NCBI GenBank assembly: GCA_949752795.1
Contig: OX457070.1
Coordinates: 35,807,574 to 35,871,573, forward strand
From: Hyperoodon ampullatus
Taxonomy: Eukaryota > Chordata > Mammalia > Artiodactyla > Ziphiidae
Direction of reading: 5' to 3'
DNA: 64,000 nucleotides
The notes below the pieces were generated by a model. The model saw only the letters and a list, made by a program, of their open reading frames with translations. It was not told where the DNA came from and searched no databases. The position numbers were made by a program, and so were the translations under genes. Positions 48,536-60,100 of this stretch are shown piece by piece (the stretch's first letter is position 1; each line of letters begins with the position of its first letter).

Positions 48536-49800
48536 AAAAGATTAAGTGAAATGGGCCTAAAGGACTTATGGGACACTCTCAAGCATACCAACAACTATGG
48601 GAGTCTCAGAAGGATAAGTGAGAGAGAGACAGAGAGACTATTTGAAGAAATAATGACCAGAAACTTCCCAAATTTGAGGAAAGAGATGGATCTACAAATC
48701 CAACCTCAGTGAACTCCAAATACAATCAACCAGGAGAGAGACCCATGCTAGGACAAATTATAATCAAACTATCAAAAGCTTTTCAGCTTGAAAAAAGCAT
48801 CTTGAAAGCAGCAAGAGAAGAGCAACTTATCATATACAAGGTATCCTCAATAATATTATCAGCAAGTTTCTAGTAGAAACCTTGGAGGCCTGAGGCAATA
48901 AAATGACATATTTAAAGTGCTGAAACAAAAAAGAATGTCAATGGAGAATTCTATATCCAGCAAAACTTTCTGTCACAATTGAGGCAGAAATTTAGATATT
49001 CCTAGCTAAATAAAAGCTGAGGGAGTTCATTATCTTCCCTAAAAGTAATGCTAAAGGGAGTCCTACAGGTTGAAATGAAAGGATCCTAGATAGCAACTTG
49101 AACCCATATGAAGAATGTAAAGATCTCCAATAAAGACTAATACATGGACAAATTTAAAAACATTATTATAATATTTTACTACACTTTTTCAACAGGAATT
49201 AAAAGACAAATGCATAGAAAGTAATTATAAATCTGTTAGTAGGTACACAGTATATAAAGATGTAATTTGTGACCTCAATAACATAAAATTGGAGCACAGG
49301 AACACAACTTATAGGAGTAGAGTTTTGTATGCAATTTAAGTTAACTTGGTATCCATTCAAATTAGATTATTATAATTTAGGATGTTATATGTAATCCCCA
49401 TAGTAACTACAAAGAAAATAACTATATAATATACACAATGGAAATTCAGACGTTTCACTACAAAATATCAACTAAACACAAAAGAAGGCAGTAATGGAGG
49501 AAATTAGGAGGAAAAAGGCTATAAGGGGGAAAAAGGCTTTAAGACATACAGAAATTAAATAACAAAATGGGAAAAGTCCTTCCCTATCAGTAGTTATTTT
49601 AAATACAATGGAATAAACTCTCCAGTCAAGTCTGCACAGAATAAAGAGGTTGTAGACAGGACTTGACCGGTGAGTTTATGTGGGTGAGGATAAGTGAAAG
49701 AAACCCATCTCAAAAGAGCTAAAGTAAAAATAGGAATGTCACTGGGATCATGGGATATGTGCTAGTACCAAAGGATAGGAATACAGGGGTACCTGAGACA
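48536..49800 (+). mobile_element. Ancient L1M/HAL1-type element, sense
   Basis: ORF1 3' remnants ('gacacatatggac'-type text near 48560, 'acttcccaaatttgaggaaagagatgg' at 48664, 'aagcatcttgaaagcagcaagagaagag' at 48797). Then the spacer ('ccatatgaagaatgtaaagatctcc' at 49105). It resembles 4380-5300 in order and content, so the two are copies of related families. Confidence 0.65.
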
Positions 49801-50819
49801 GAGCAGTAACCAGAAACTTAAAAGCTGTTTGGACTTTCTTCAATATTTTCTTTCTCCAAAGACCATTTTCGTCTTCTCAAGTTTTTAAGGCAGTAAGCAA
49901 GTTTGCCAGTAGGACTCAAACTTTGCATCCTTTAGTTGAGGCATGCAGAGGGAAAAATAATTCTCATTCTTGTTCCAGAATTTCCAGAGAAGGACTTTGA
50001 TTCAGCTGGTTTCCTTACCCAAGTTGTTCCCATCAACTATGGCCAGAGGGCTGGGTCACATAGCTCCAAGAAAAAGGCTCCCACAATTGGATATGATATG
50101 GGGGTCAGTTTTTAGGACAAGGGTATTAGGCAGATAATCCTATAGACATCTACTTCAGAGGTAAAGGGAAGAACGAAACATGACTCCATCCTGCAGGCCA
50201 GCAAGATCACCTTTAAAAGAAAGAAAATAGGTGTACTTTCAGGTATTCTGATTCAAGGCTCTTAGAGGACAAGCTGTCCCACAATCATTTGAATATCTAA
50301 GACAAGGGAAGGATCAGCACCGTATATCAGGATTTGAGCTGAAGAGACTTCCAAGGAAAGAAATAAGGAATGAGAAATAAAGGATACAGAACCTTGGGGA
50401 AACAAACACATAGAGCTGTTCTATTACCCATTCTCTCACTCCTCAAACCATGCCTATCTGGCTGCTATCAAATTATTCCACCAAAACAGTTTTCACAATG
50501 TTACAGTGACTTCCCTCTCCCTACCCCACCATGACAGTAAAGTGAGTAGGCATTTTTAAGTCCTCAACTTATATAACCTTTACAACAGTAGTTAAATATT
50601 ATTCACTACTCCCTCCATGTCGAAATTGTCTTCTTGTGATTTCTCTGACATCATTCTTGGAAGATTTTCTTCCTAACATTTTTCCAGCCATTCCTTCTCA
50701 GTTTCCTTTATTGCTTTGTCTTTATCAGACTTCTGTAAATTAACCAAATGCAGCAATCTGGGGAGGGTTTCAAGAAAAACAACTGAATTTCATGTAAGAA
50801 CAGCAAGTTCTATAGTGTT

Positions 50820-51041
50820 GTTAGGTTTTTAAAAATATTTATTTATTTTGGCTGCACTGGGTCTTAGTTGCAGCATGTGGGATCTTGTTGCGGCCTGTTT
50901 AGTTGTGGCAGGTGGACTTCTTAGTTCTGGCATGGGAACTCCTAGTTGCGGCATGCATGTGGGATCTAGTTCCCCGACCAGGGATTGAACCCAGGCCTCC
51001 TGTATTGGGAGCATGGAGTTTTACATACTGGACTACCAGGG
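50820..51041 (-). mobile_element. CHR-family SINE variant, antisense, about 220 bp
   Basis: TTTA-type tail, 'ggctgcactgggtcttagttgcagcatgtggg', ending 'gatctagttccccgaccagggattgaacc...ggactaccagg'. Duplications AAGTTCTATAGTGTT (50805-50819) and AAGTTCTTTGTAGTGTT (51042-51058). Intermediate in length between the short SINEs and CHR-1. Confidence 0.88.
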
Positions 51042-51419
51042 AAGTTCTTTGTAGTGTTTTAACTTGCCCTTTTCCCATCTTCCCCACCACCCAGCTCCAC
51101 AGTAGCCTTGAAAACCACAGTCCATAATCCTGGTGAAAATCAGCAGCTCCAGGAGCCAGCAGAGAGTAAAGAACAGGATTGGAGGTCCTTCAAAGTCCCA
51201 GTCTCAGATAACTATCATTATTTGACTGATGGTTCCTTGGAAGACCTCTTGTGTAAGCCTTTCTTTATTTGACCTGATTGGAAGCTCACTCTTAGTGAAA
51301 AAGCCTTTTCCCCAGGGTGCTTTGTGGAAAACTATTAGAGGCAGTTGTTTAAGATTTTGGCTGCCTGAGAAGGTAAATAACTGCTGGGGCAAATAATAAG
51401 CCAACCAAAAAGCTAAAAA

Positions 51420-51945
51420 GGAAATTCTAGAGAATAAGATATCCATAGGAGATTTGAAAGCTCGAAAATCTTTCTGGGACTGTGTATACTACTGTGTGCA
51501 TGCTCAGGACTGTGTGCATTCTTAGGAAATATCTGAGATGGTCACCTAAATTCTCACCTCTGGCTGATCTGGAGGCTCTATGCATGCAAGCAGTGGAGGA
51601 TAAAGCTGAGTTGTAAAATGCCTAGCTGAGCATTCATGGGGTTCCCTAACACACATACAGAACCCCCACCCAAAAATATTCCAAGATATACTGGTTCTAG
51701 AATTAAAAATCTTTATCCAATCTGTAGATGACTATTTAGGTAACTGAAAAGAGATACCAGTGGCTGCACACAACAAAGAATATAGACTTTACAGAATTAG
51801 TTCAAAAGTTACCAAACAAACAACAAATAGCAACAACAAACCTTGGAGAAGAGTGATTTACAGAGTTGCCACATTATATTTAAATATATTAAATAATATA
51901 TTTAACATTTACACATTATTAAATATTTATATTTAAACATATTAC
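51420..51945 (+). mobile_element. Ancient L1M 5' region, sense, left part
   Basis: 'ttgaaagctcgaaaatctttctgggactg...' to 'agtgatttacagagttgccacattata' resembles an L1M 5' UTR leading to ORF1. It is cut by the long L1 at 51971 and resumes at 57600 with 'gacccataaacagg...cagtagaaacagactctgaggaagcccagatgttgg'. Confidence 0.6.
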
Positions 51946-51970
51946 TTAAATGCAGTTTTTCAACAAAATT

Positions 51971-54900
51971 TTTTTTAATTTAATTTTTATTTTATATTGC
52001 AGTATAGTTGATTTACAATGTTGTGTTAGTTTCAGGTGTACAGGAAAGTGATTCAATTATAAACCTACATATATACATTCTTTTTCAAATTCTTTTCCCA
52101 TATAGGTTATTACAGAATATCGAGTAGAGTTCCCTGTGCTATATATACTACGTCCTTGTTGATTACATATTTTATATATAGTGGTGTATATATTAACCCC
52201 AAATGCACAAGATTTCTGTGTATTAATTTTGTATCCTGAAACTTTACCGAATTTATTGATGAGCTCTAGTAGTTTTCTGGAAACATATTAGGACTTTCTA
52301 TGTGTAGTATCATGTTATCTGCAAAGAGTGGCAGTCTTATTCTTCTTTTCCAATTTGGATTCCTTTTTTCTTCTTTGATTGCTGTGTCTAGTACTTCCAA
52401 AACTATGTTGAATAGAAGTGGCGAGAGTGGATATCTTTGTCTTGTTCCTGTTTCAGTTTTTCACCATGGAGAATGATGTTAGCTGTGGGTTTTTCATATA
52501 TGGCCTTTTTTATGTTGAGGTAAGTTCCCTCTATGCCCACTTTCTGGAGACTTTTTGTCATAAATCGTTGCTGAATTTTATCAAAAGCTTTTTCTGCATC
52601 TATTGAGATGATTATACAGTTTTATTCTTCAATTTGTTAATGTGGTGTATCATATTTATTGATTTTCAGATATTAAAGAATCCTTGCATCCCTGGGATAA
52701 ATCCCACTTGATCATGGTGTATGATCCTTTTAATGTATTCGGTTAGGATTTGGTTTGTTATAGTATTTTGTTGAGGATTTTTGCATCTTTGTTCATCAGT
52801 GATATTGGCCTGTAATTTTCTTTTTTTGTGGTATCTTTGGTTTCAGTATCAGGGTGGCAGTGGCCTCACAGAATGAGTTTGGGAGTGTTCCTTCCTCTGC
52901 AATGTTACCTCTTCTCTAAATGTTTGATAGAATTTGCCTGTGAAGCCATCTGATCCTGGACTTTTGTTTGTTGGAAGTTTTTAAATCACAGTTTCAATTT
53001 CAGTACTTGTAATTGGTTTGTTCATATTTTCTATTTCCTCCTGGTTCAGTCTGGGAAGGTTTACCTTTCTAAGAATTTGTACATTTCTTCTAGGTTGTCC
53101 ATTTTGTTGATATATAGTTGCTTGTAGTCTCTTATGGTCCTTCGTATTTCTGTGGTGTATTTTTCACTTCTGATTTTATTGATTTGAGCCCTCCCTTTTT
53201 TTCTTCATGAGTCAATTTTGTTTATCTCTTCAAAGAACCAGCTTTTTAGTTTCATTGATCTTTTCTACTGTTTTATTCTTCTCTATTTCATTTATTTCCG
53301 CTCTGATCTTTAATGATTTCTTTCCTTCTACTAACTTTGTGTTTTGTTTGTTCTTCTTTCTCTAGTTACTTTAGGTGTAAGGTTAGGTTATTTATTTGAG
53401 ATTTTTCTTCTTTCCTGATGTAAGATTGTATTGCTATAAACTTCCCTCTTAGAACTGTTTTTGCTGCATCCCATAGTTTTGGATTGTCGTGTTTTCATTG
53501 TCATTTGTCTCTAGGTATTTTTTAGTTTCCTCTTTGATTTATTCAGTGATCCATTGGTTGTTAAGTAACATATTGTTTAACCTCCACATGCTTGTGTTTT
53601 TTACTTTTTTGCTTATAATTGATTTCTAATCACATAGCACTGTGGTTGGAAAAGATGCTTCATGTGATTTCAATTTCCTTAAATTTACCAAGGCTCACTT
53701 TGTGGCTCAGCATGTGATCTATCCTGGAAAATGTTCCATTTGCACTTGAGAAGAATGTGTATTCTGTTGCTTTTGGATAGAATGTTCTATAAATATCAAT
53801 TAAGTCCATCTGATCTAATATGTTCCCTGTTGATTTTCTGTCTGGAAGAGCTGTCCATTGATGTAATTGGGTGTTAAAGTACTCTACTATTATTGTCTTA
53901 CTGTTGATTTCTCCTTTCATGGCTGTTAGCATTTGCCTTATATATTGAGGTGCTCCTATTTTGGGTGCATATATATTTACAATTGTTATATTTGCTTCTT
54001 GTATTGATCTCTTGATCACTTTATAGTGTCCTTGTCCCTTGTAACAGTCTTTATTTTAAAGTCTATTTTGTCTGAGTATTGCTGCTCCTGATTTCTTTTG
54101 ATTTCATTTGCATGGAATATCTTTTTCCATCCCCTCACTTTCAATCTGTATGTGTCCCTAGATCTGAAGCGGGTCTCTTTTAGACAGCATATATATGGGT
54201 CTTGTTTTTGTATCCATTCAGCAAGCCTGTGTCTCTTGGTTGGAGCATTTAATCCATTTACATTTTAGGTAATTATCCATATGTATGTTCTTATTGCCAT
54301 TTTGTTGATTTTTGATTTGTTTTTGTAGGTCTTTTTTCTTTGCTTCCTCTTTTGTTCTCTTCTCTTGGGATTTGATGACTATTTCTAGTATTGTGTTTGG
54401 ATTGCTTTTTCTTTTTTGTGTATCCGTTGTAGATTTTTGGTGTGTGGTTCCCATGAAGTTTTGATATAGCAGTCTACATATATACAAGATTATTTCAAGT
54501 TGCTGCTCTCTTAATTTCAAAGGCATTTCCAATATCCTGCATTTGTACTGTCCTCACGATTGCTGGTTTTGATATCATATTTGTGTGTGGAGTCTTTCCT
54601 ACCTTTAGCTTTCCCATTTGTAATCTTCTTGTTTCTGATTGTGGCCTTTTCTTTTCCACCTAGAGAAGTTCCTTTAGCATTTGTTGTAAGGCTGGTTTGG
54701 TGATGCTGAATTCTCTTAGCTTTTGCTTGTCTATGAAGCTTTTAATTTCTGTCAAATCTGAATGAGAGCCTCGCTGGATAAAGTATTCTTGGTTGTAGAT
54801 TTTTCCCTTTCATCACTTTAAATATATGGTGCCACTCCCTTCTGGCCTGCTGAGTTCCCACTGAAAAATCAGCTGATATCCTAATGGGGATTCTGTTGTA

Positions 54901-57574
54901 TGTTGTTTGTTGCTTCTGCCTTGTTGCTTTTAATATTTTCTCTTTGTCTTTAATATTTTTTAGTTTGATTAATATGTCTTGGAATGTTCCTCCTTGAGTT
55001 TATCTTGCCTGGGACTCTGCACTTCCTGGACTTGAGTGAGTCTTTCCTTTCCCATGTTAGGGGAGTTTTCAGCTGTAATCTCTTCAGATATTTTCTCAGG
55101 CCCTTTCTCTCTGTCTTTTCCTTCTGGGACGCCTATAATGCAAATGTTGGTGTGTTTAATGTTATCCCAGAGGTCTCTGAGACTGTCCTCATGTTTTTTT
55201 TCATTCCTTTTTCTTTATTCTGTTCTGCAGCAGTGATTTCCACCACTCTGTCTTCCAACTCACTTATTCGTTTTTCTGCCTCATTTATTCTGCTGTTGAT
55301 TCCCTGTAGTATATTTTTCATTTCAGTTATTATATTGCTCATCTCTGTTTGTTAAGTCTTCTAGCTCTTTGTTAAACATATCTTGTATCTTCTTGGTTTG
55401 TACCTCCATTCTTTTTCCGAGATCTTGGATCATGTTTACTATCATTACTCGGAATTCTTTTTCAGGTAGATTGCCTATCTCCACTTCACTTAATTGTTCT
55501 TCTGGGGTTTTATCTTGTTCCTTTGTCTGGACCATAGTTCTCTGTCGTTTCATTTTGTCTAACTTTCTGTGTGTTTGTGGTTTCCTTTCTACAGGCTGCA
55601 GAGCTGTAGTTCCTATTGCTTCTGGTGTTTGCCTCCTGTTGGGTGAGGTTGGTTCAGGGGCTTGTGCAGGCTTCCTAGTGGGAAGGACCGATGCCTGCCC
55701 ACCAGTGGCTGGAGCTGGGTCTTGTCCCTCTGGTGGTCATGGTCATGTCAAGGGGTGTGTTTAGAGGTGGCTGTGAACTCAGTACAACTTAGGCAGCCTG
55801 TCTGCTGATGGGTGGGGCTGTGTTCCCACCCTGATGGTTGTTTGGCCTGAGGTGTCCCAGCACTGGAGCTGCAGGCTGTTGGGTGGGGCCAGGTCTTGGT
55901 GCCAAAATGGCAACCTCCAGGAGAGCTCACACCCATCAGTATTCCCTGGGACCTCTGCCACCAGTGTACTTGCCCCCACAGTGAGCCACAGATGACCCCT
56001 GCTTCCCCAGGACACTCTCCAAGACCTGAAGGTGAGTTTAGCCCTGGCTCCTGCTTTGTGTGGGTCCCTGTGCATGTGAAACCTTGTGTGCGCCTTCAAG
56101 AGTGGAGTTTCTGTTTCCCCCAGTCCTGCAGAGCTCCTGCATTCAAGGCCCGCTGGCCTTCAAAGCCAAATGCTCTAGCCTAAATCTTCAGGCTGGGGGG
56201 CCTGACATGTGGCTCAGAACTCACTCCTATGGGAGAACCTCTGTGATATATTTTCCAGTTTGTGGGTTGCCCACCTGGTGGGTATGGGATTTGTTTATAT
56301 CATAAAAGTGCCCCTCCTACCATCTGGTTGTGGTTTCTTCTTTGTCTTTGGATGTAAAATATCTTTTTTGGTAGGTTCCAATCTTTTTTGTCAGTGGTTG
56401 TTTAGCAGTTAACTGTGATTTTGGTGTTTTCATGAGAGGGTGAGCTCAAGTTCTTCTACTTTGCCATCTTGTCCACAATCAAGGGGCTGCTTTTAGTTCG
56501 CCTCTTTCCTCAGCATGTGCTGGCTGTTATCCCCTTGAAATGGGGGCGTACAGGTGTGGTGGCCTGTGCATCCTCCCAGGATGGTGGGTACAGCAACCTG
56601 CACCTGTGCTCACATCTCTTAGTGGAGGTGGCTGCCTGTGCACTCCCATGACAGTAGAGGCAGTGATTGGCACCTGTTCTCATGTCTCTTAGTGGTGGTG
56701 GCAGCTCACACACTCCCGGGACAGTGAGGGCAGTGACTAGCGTCTTCTTGTGGGTCTCAGCAGCAGCAGCGATCTGTGCACTCATGGGACAGTGGGGGTA
56801 GTGATTGGCACCTACTTGCAGGACTCTTAGCGGTGGCAGCAGCATATGCCCATCTCTGGAACCCAGGATGGCATTGGTGGCTTGCACCCACCCCCAGAGC
56901 TCATGTAGATGGTGTCCTGTTGCCTGAGAGTGCACACAGAGAAAGAGGCTCCTATGGAGGTCCCACTCCCACCTCTCTCCCTCGCACCCCCAATGGAGCC
57001 TTGCCTCTGTGGCGGGCCCCAGCTTCTTCCAAGTGTACCCTCAGTTGCCACACTCCAGCCTCTTCAGGCTGTGTCCGTACAGCCAACTGTGGTCCTCTCC
57101 CAAGTCTGAGCTCCAAAGGCTGAGCTTCAGCACCCAGCCCCTGCCTGCACCAATGGTTGAGCATCTGAGGCTGAGGAGCACAGGGTGGCAGTACCGACCA
57201 TTTCTGCATGTCATTCTTCATTTTGCCTACTGCAAACTGGTTGCTGCGCTCTCCTCTGAGGCTCCAAAGCTACTCCTCCATCCAGGCTGATCTCCCCACC
57301 AGTGAGGGGACTTCTCAGGGTGCAGGAACCTGTCCTCCTTCACAGCTCCATCCCTGGGGCACATGTGCTATCCCGATTCCTTTCGCTCTTTTTCTTTTTT
57401 CTTTTGTCCTACCCAGTTACGTGGAGGTTTTCTTGCCCTTTTGGAAGTTTGAGGTCTTCTGCCAGCGTTCAGTAGATGTTCTGTACAAATCATTCCACTT
57501 GTAGATGTATTTTTTATGTATTTGTTGGAGGCAGTAAGCTCCACTTCCTGCTCCTCTGCCATCTTGATCCCCCC
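51971..57574 (-). mobile_element. Long antisense L1 with intact 5' end and an internal deletion
   Basis: The 3' UTR complement (51971-52190) jumps near 52200 to the ORF2 reverse transcriptase region. Then come ORF2 5' and endonuclease (minus open piece 53660-54019 containing DRKSTGNILDQMDLIDIYRTF), the spacer, ORF1 remnants (55133-55342 and 55323-55553) and a GC-rich 5' UTR (55560-57574). It ends at 'ctctgccatcttgatcccccc', the complement of a typical L1 start. Duplications at 51946-51970 and 57575-57599 are about 25 bp and diverged. Stops and the deletion make it inactive. Confidence 0.9.
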
Positions 57575-57599
57575 TTAACACAATTTTGAACAAAAAATT

Positions 57600-57722
57600 A
57601 TAAGACATTTAATGAAATAAAGTATGACCCATAAACAGGAAAAAAAAAAAAAGCAATCAGTAGAAACAGACTCTGAGGAAGCCCAGATGTTGGACTTAAT
57701 AAACAGAGGCTAAATTGAACCC
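57600..57722 (+). mobile_element. Ancient L1M, resumed ORF1-proximal part, sense
   Basis: Continuation of the element at 51420 on the other side of the long L1; compare with 3677-3760 ('aaacaggaaagtatggccc'). Confidence 0.6.
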
Positions 57723-57724
57723 AT

Positions 57725-57787
57725 AGCACTTGGTATAGACCTTTGCATAATAAGTAACTCAATAAGTATTTGTTGAATGAATGAATA
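57725..57787 (+). mobile_element. L2 3' tail-like fragment
   Basis: 'aactcaataagtatttgttgaatgaatgaata' is the L2 terminal motif. Confidence 0.6.
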
Positions 57788-57989
57788 CAGGAGTGCATGA
57801 GGAAAGAGTTATAATACAAAATTAAAATGGAAAAAAAAGGAAAAGTAGAAGATTTTAAAAGTCAGTGAGCAGATGGTTTTTCAGGGGAAAAAAGCCTTCT
57901 AAGCATAGATAATTTGTATATCCCTATACCAATCCACACTGTCTTTCGTCACAAAATTGTGTAAGAAATACCTAATAGATATCTTCCCC

Positions 57990-58270
57990 CACCTTGTTTT
58001 TCTTCAAAATTTCCTTAGCTGTTCATGTGCTATGCTCTGCCATATGAGCTTCACTGAGAATTACCTTGTCAAGTTTCATGAAAACTTCACAGGTATTTTA
58101 AGCGAAATTGCTTTAAGCTAATATTGTCATCCTTACAGTATTGGATATTCCTGTCATGAATGTGGCATACTCTCCTTTTATCAGGTCTTTGACCGTCTTT
58201 AATGATGTTCATTAATTTCTCATAATTGTCCTGCACATCTTTTATTAATATTTATTCCTATGACCTTATT
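57990..58270 (-). mobile_element. Old L1 ORF2 fragment, antisense
   Basis: 'accttgtcaagtttcatgaaaacttcacaggtattttaa' and 'gttcattaatttctcataattgtcctgcacatctttt' are antisense ORF2 text. Decayed. Confidence 0.6.
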
Positions 58271-58487
58271 TTCTGTTATTGTTTCTTTTTTATTTATTGA
58301 TTTTCAACTTTAATGAGATATAATTGACATATAACATTGTGTAAATTAAGATGCACAATGTGTTTCTGATACACTTATATATTGCAGTATGATTACCACC
58401 ACAGTGTTGGCTAACACCTCCATCACATCAGATAATTACCATTTCTTTTTTGTTGTGAGAATAAACTCTACTCTCTTAGTGATTTTT

Positions 58488-58690
58488 TTTTTTTTTTGTG
58501 GTACGCGGGCCTCTCACTGTTGTGGCCTCCCTGTTGCGGAGCACAGGCTCCGGACGTGCAGGCTTAGCAGCCATGGCTCACGGGCCCAGCCGCTCCATGG
58601 CATGTGGGATCTTCCCAAACCGGGGCATGAACCCCTGTCCCCTGCATTGGCAGGCAGACTCTCAACCACTGTGCCACGAGGGAAGCCCCA
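58488..58690 (-). mobile_element. CHR-2-type SINE, antisense, 15-bp perfect duplication
   Basis: A T tract, 'gtggtacgcgggcctctcactg', ending 'ccactgtgccacgagggaagccc'. The duplication CTCTTAGTGATTTTT is at 58473-58487 and 58691-58705. Confidence 0.95.
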
Positions 58691-59886
58691 CTCTTAGTGA
58701 TTTTTAATAAAGCAATATGGTACTGTTAACTATAATCACAATGCTGTGCATTAGGTACCCAGAACTTATTCATCTTATAACTGGAAATGTGTACCTTTTG
58801 ACCAACATCTCCCCAATTCCCTTACCCCTCAGCCCCTGGTAACCACCAGTGTATTCTACTTCTATAAGATCAGCTTTTTAAGATCCACATATAAGTGGTA
58901 TTAAGTACTATCTGTCTTCCTCTGTCTCACTTAGTTCATTTAACATAATGCTTTCAAGGTCCATCCAAATGTCACAAATGGCAGGATTTCCTTCTCCTTA
59001 TGGTTGAAGAATATTCCATTGTATGTAGTTATATACACACACAGCCTCTTCTTTATCCACTCATCCATTGAGGGACATTTAGGTTGTTTCCATGTCTTGG
59101 TTATTGTGAACAATGCTGCAGTAAACAAGGGAGTGCATATATCTTTTCAATATCCATTTAATTGCCTTTGTATATATACCCAGATGTGGAATTTCTGGAT
59201 TGTATGGTAGTCCTATTTGTAATTTTTTGAGGAACTTCCATACTGTTTTCCATATTGCCTGTAGCAGTGTACATTCTCACCAACAGTGCACAAGGTTTCT
59301 CATTTCTCCATGTCATCACCAACACTTATTATCTCTTCTCTTATTGATGATAGCCATTCTAAAAGGTGCAAGATGATAACTCATTGTGGGTTTGATTTGC
59401 ATTTTCCCTGGTTAAAAGTAGTGTTGAGCACCTTTTCGTGAACATGTTGGCCATTTGTATGTCTCTCTAGGAAAAATACCTATTCAGGTCTTCTGCCGAT
59501 ATTTTCAATTGTTTTTACTGTTTCTTTTGCTGCACAGAAGCTTTTAAGTTTGATGTAGTTCCACTTATTTATCTTTGTCACTCGTGCTTTTGCTGTCATT
59601 TCAAAAATAATCATTGCCAAGACCAGTTTCACAGAGATTTTCCCAATGTTTTCTTCTAGGAACTTTATGTTTGCAGTTCTTATGTTTAAGTCTTTAATCC
59701 ATTTTGAGTCAATTTTTGTGAGTGGTGTAAGATAAGGGTGCAGTTTCACTTCTCTGCATGCAGTTATCCAGTTTTCCCTCTAACATTTATTGAAGAGACT
59801 ATCCTTTCCCTGTTGAGTATTCTTGACTCCCTTGTCAAATATTAGCTGATGTATCTATCTATTCTATTCCATTGATCTACATGTCT

Positions 59887-60100
59887 TTCTTTCTTTTTTT
59901 TTTTTTTTTTTGCGGTACGCGAGCCTCACTGTTGTGGTCTCCCCCGTTGCGGAGCACAGGCTCCGGACGCGCAGGCTCAGCGGCCATGGCTCACGGGCCC
60001 AGCCGCTCCGCGGCATGTGGGATCCTCCCGGACTGGGGCACGAACCCGCATCCCCTGCATCGGCAGGCGGACTCTCAACCACTGCGCCACCAGGGAAGCC
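59887..60100 (-). mobile_element. CHR-2-type SINE, antisense, nearly undecayed
   Basis: A T tract, 'gcggtacgcgagcctcactg...gcggagcacaggctccggacg', ending 'ccactgcgccaccagggaagcc'. Many CpG sites survive. The duplication CTACATGTCT is at 59877-59886 and 60101-60110. Probably among the youngest insertions here. Confidence 0.95.

Noticed and set aside
55369..57504. Several GC-rich plus-strand frames of 60-130 codons resembling a gene or CpG island
   Set aside because: These are the antisense strand of an L1 5' UTR. Minus-strand ORF1 and ORF2 remnants continue directly from it and the whole is bounded by target duplications.
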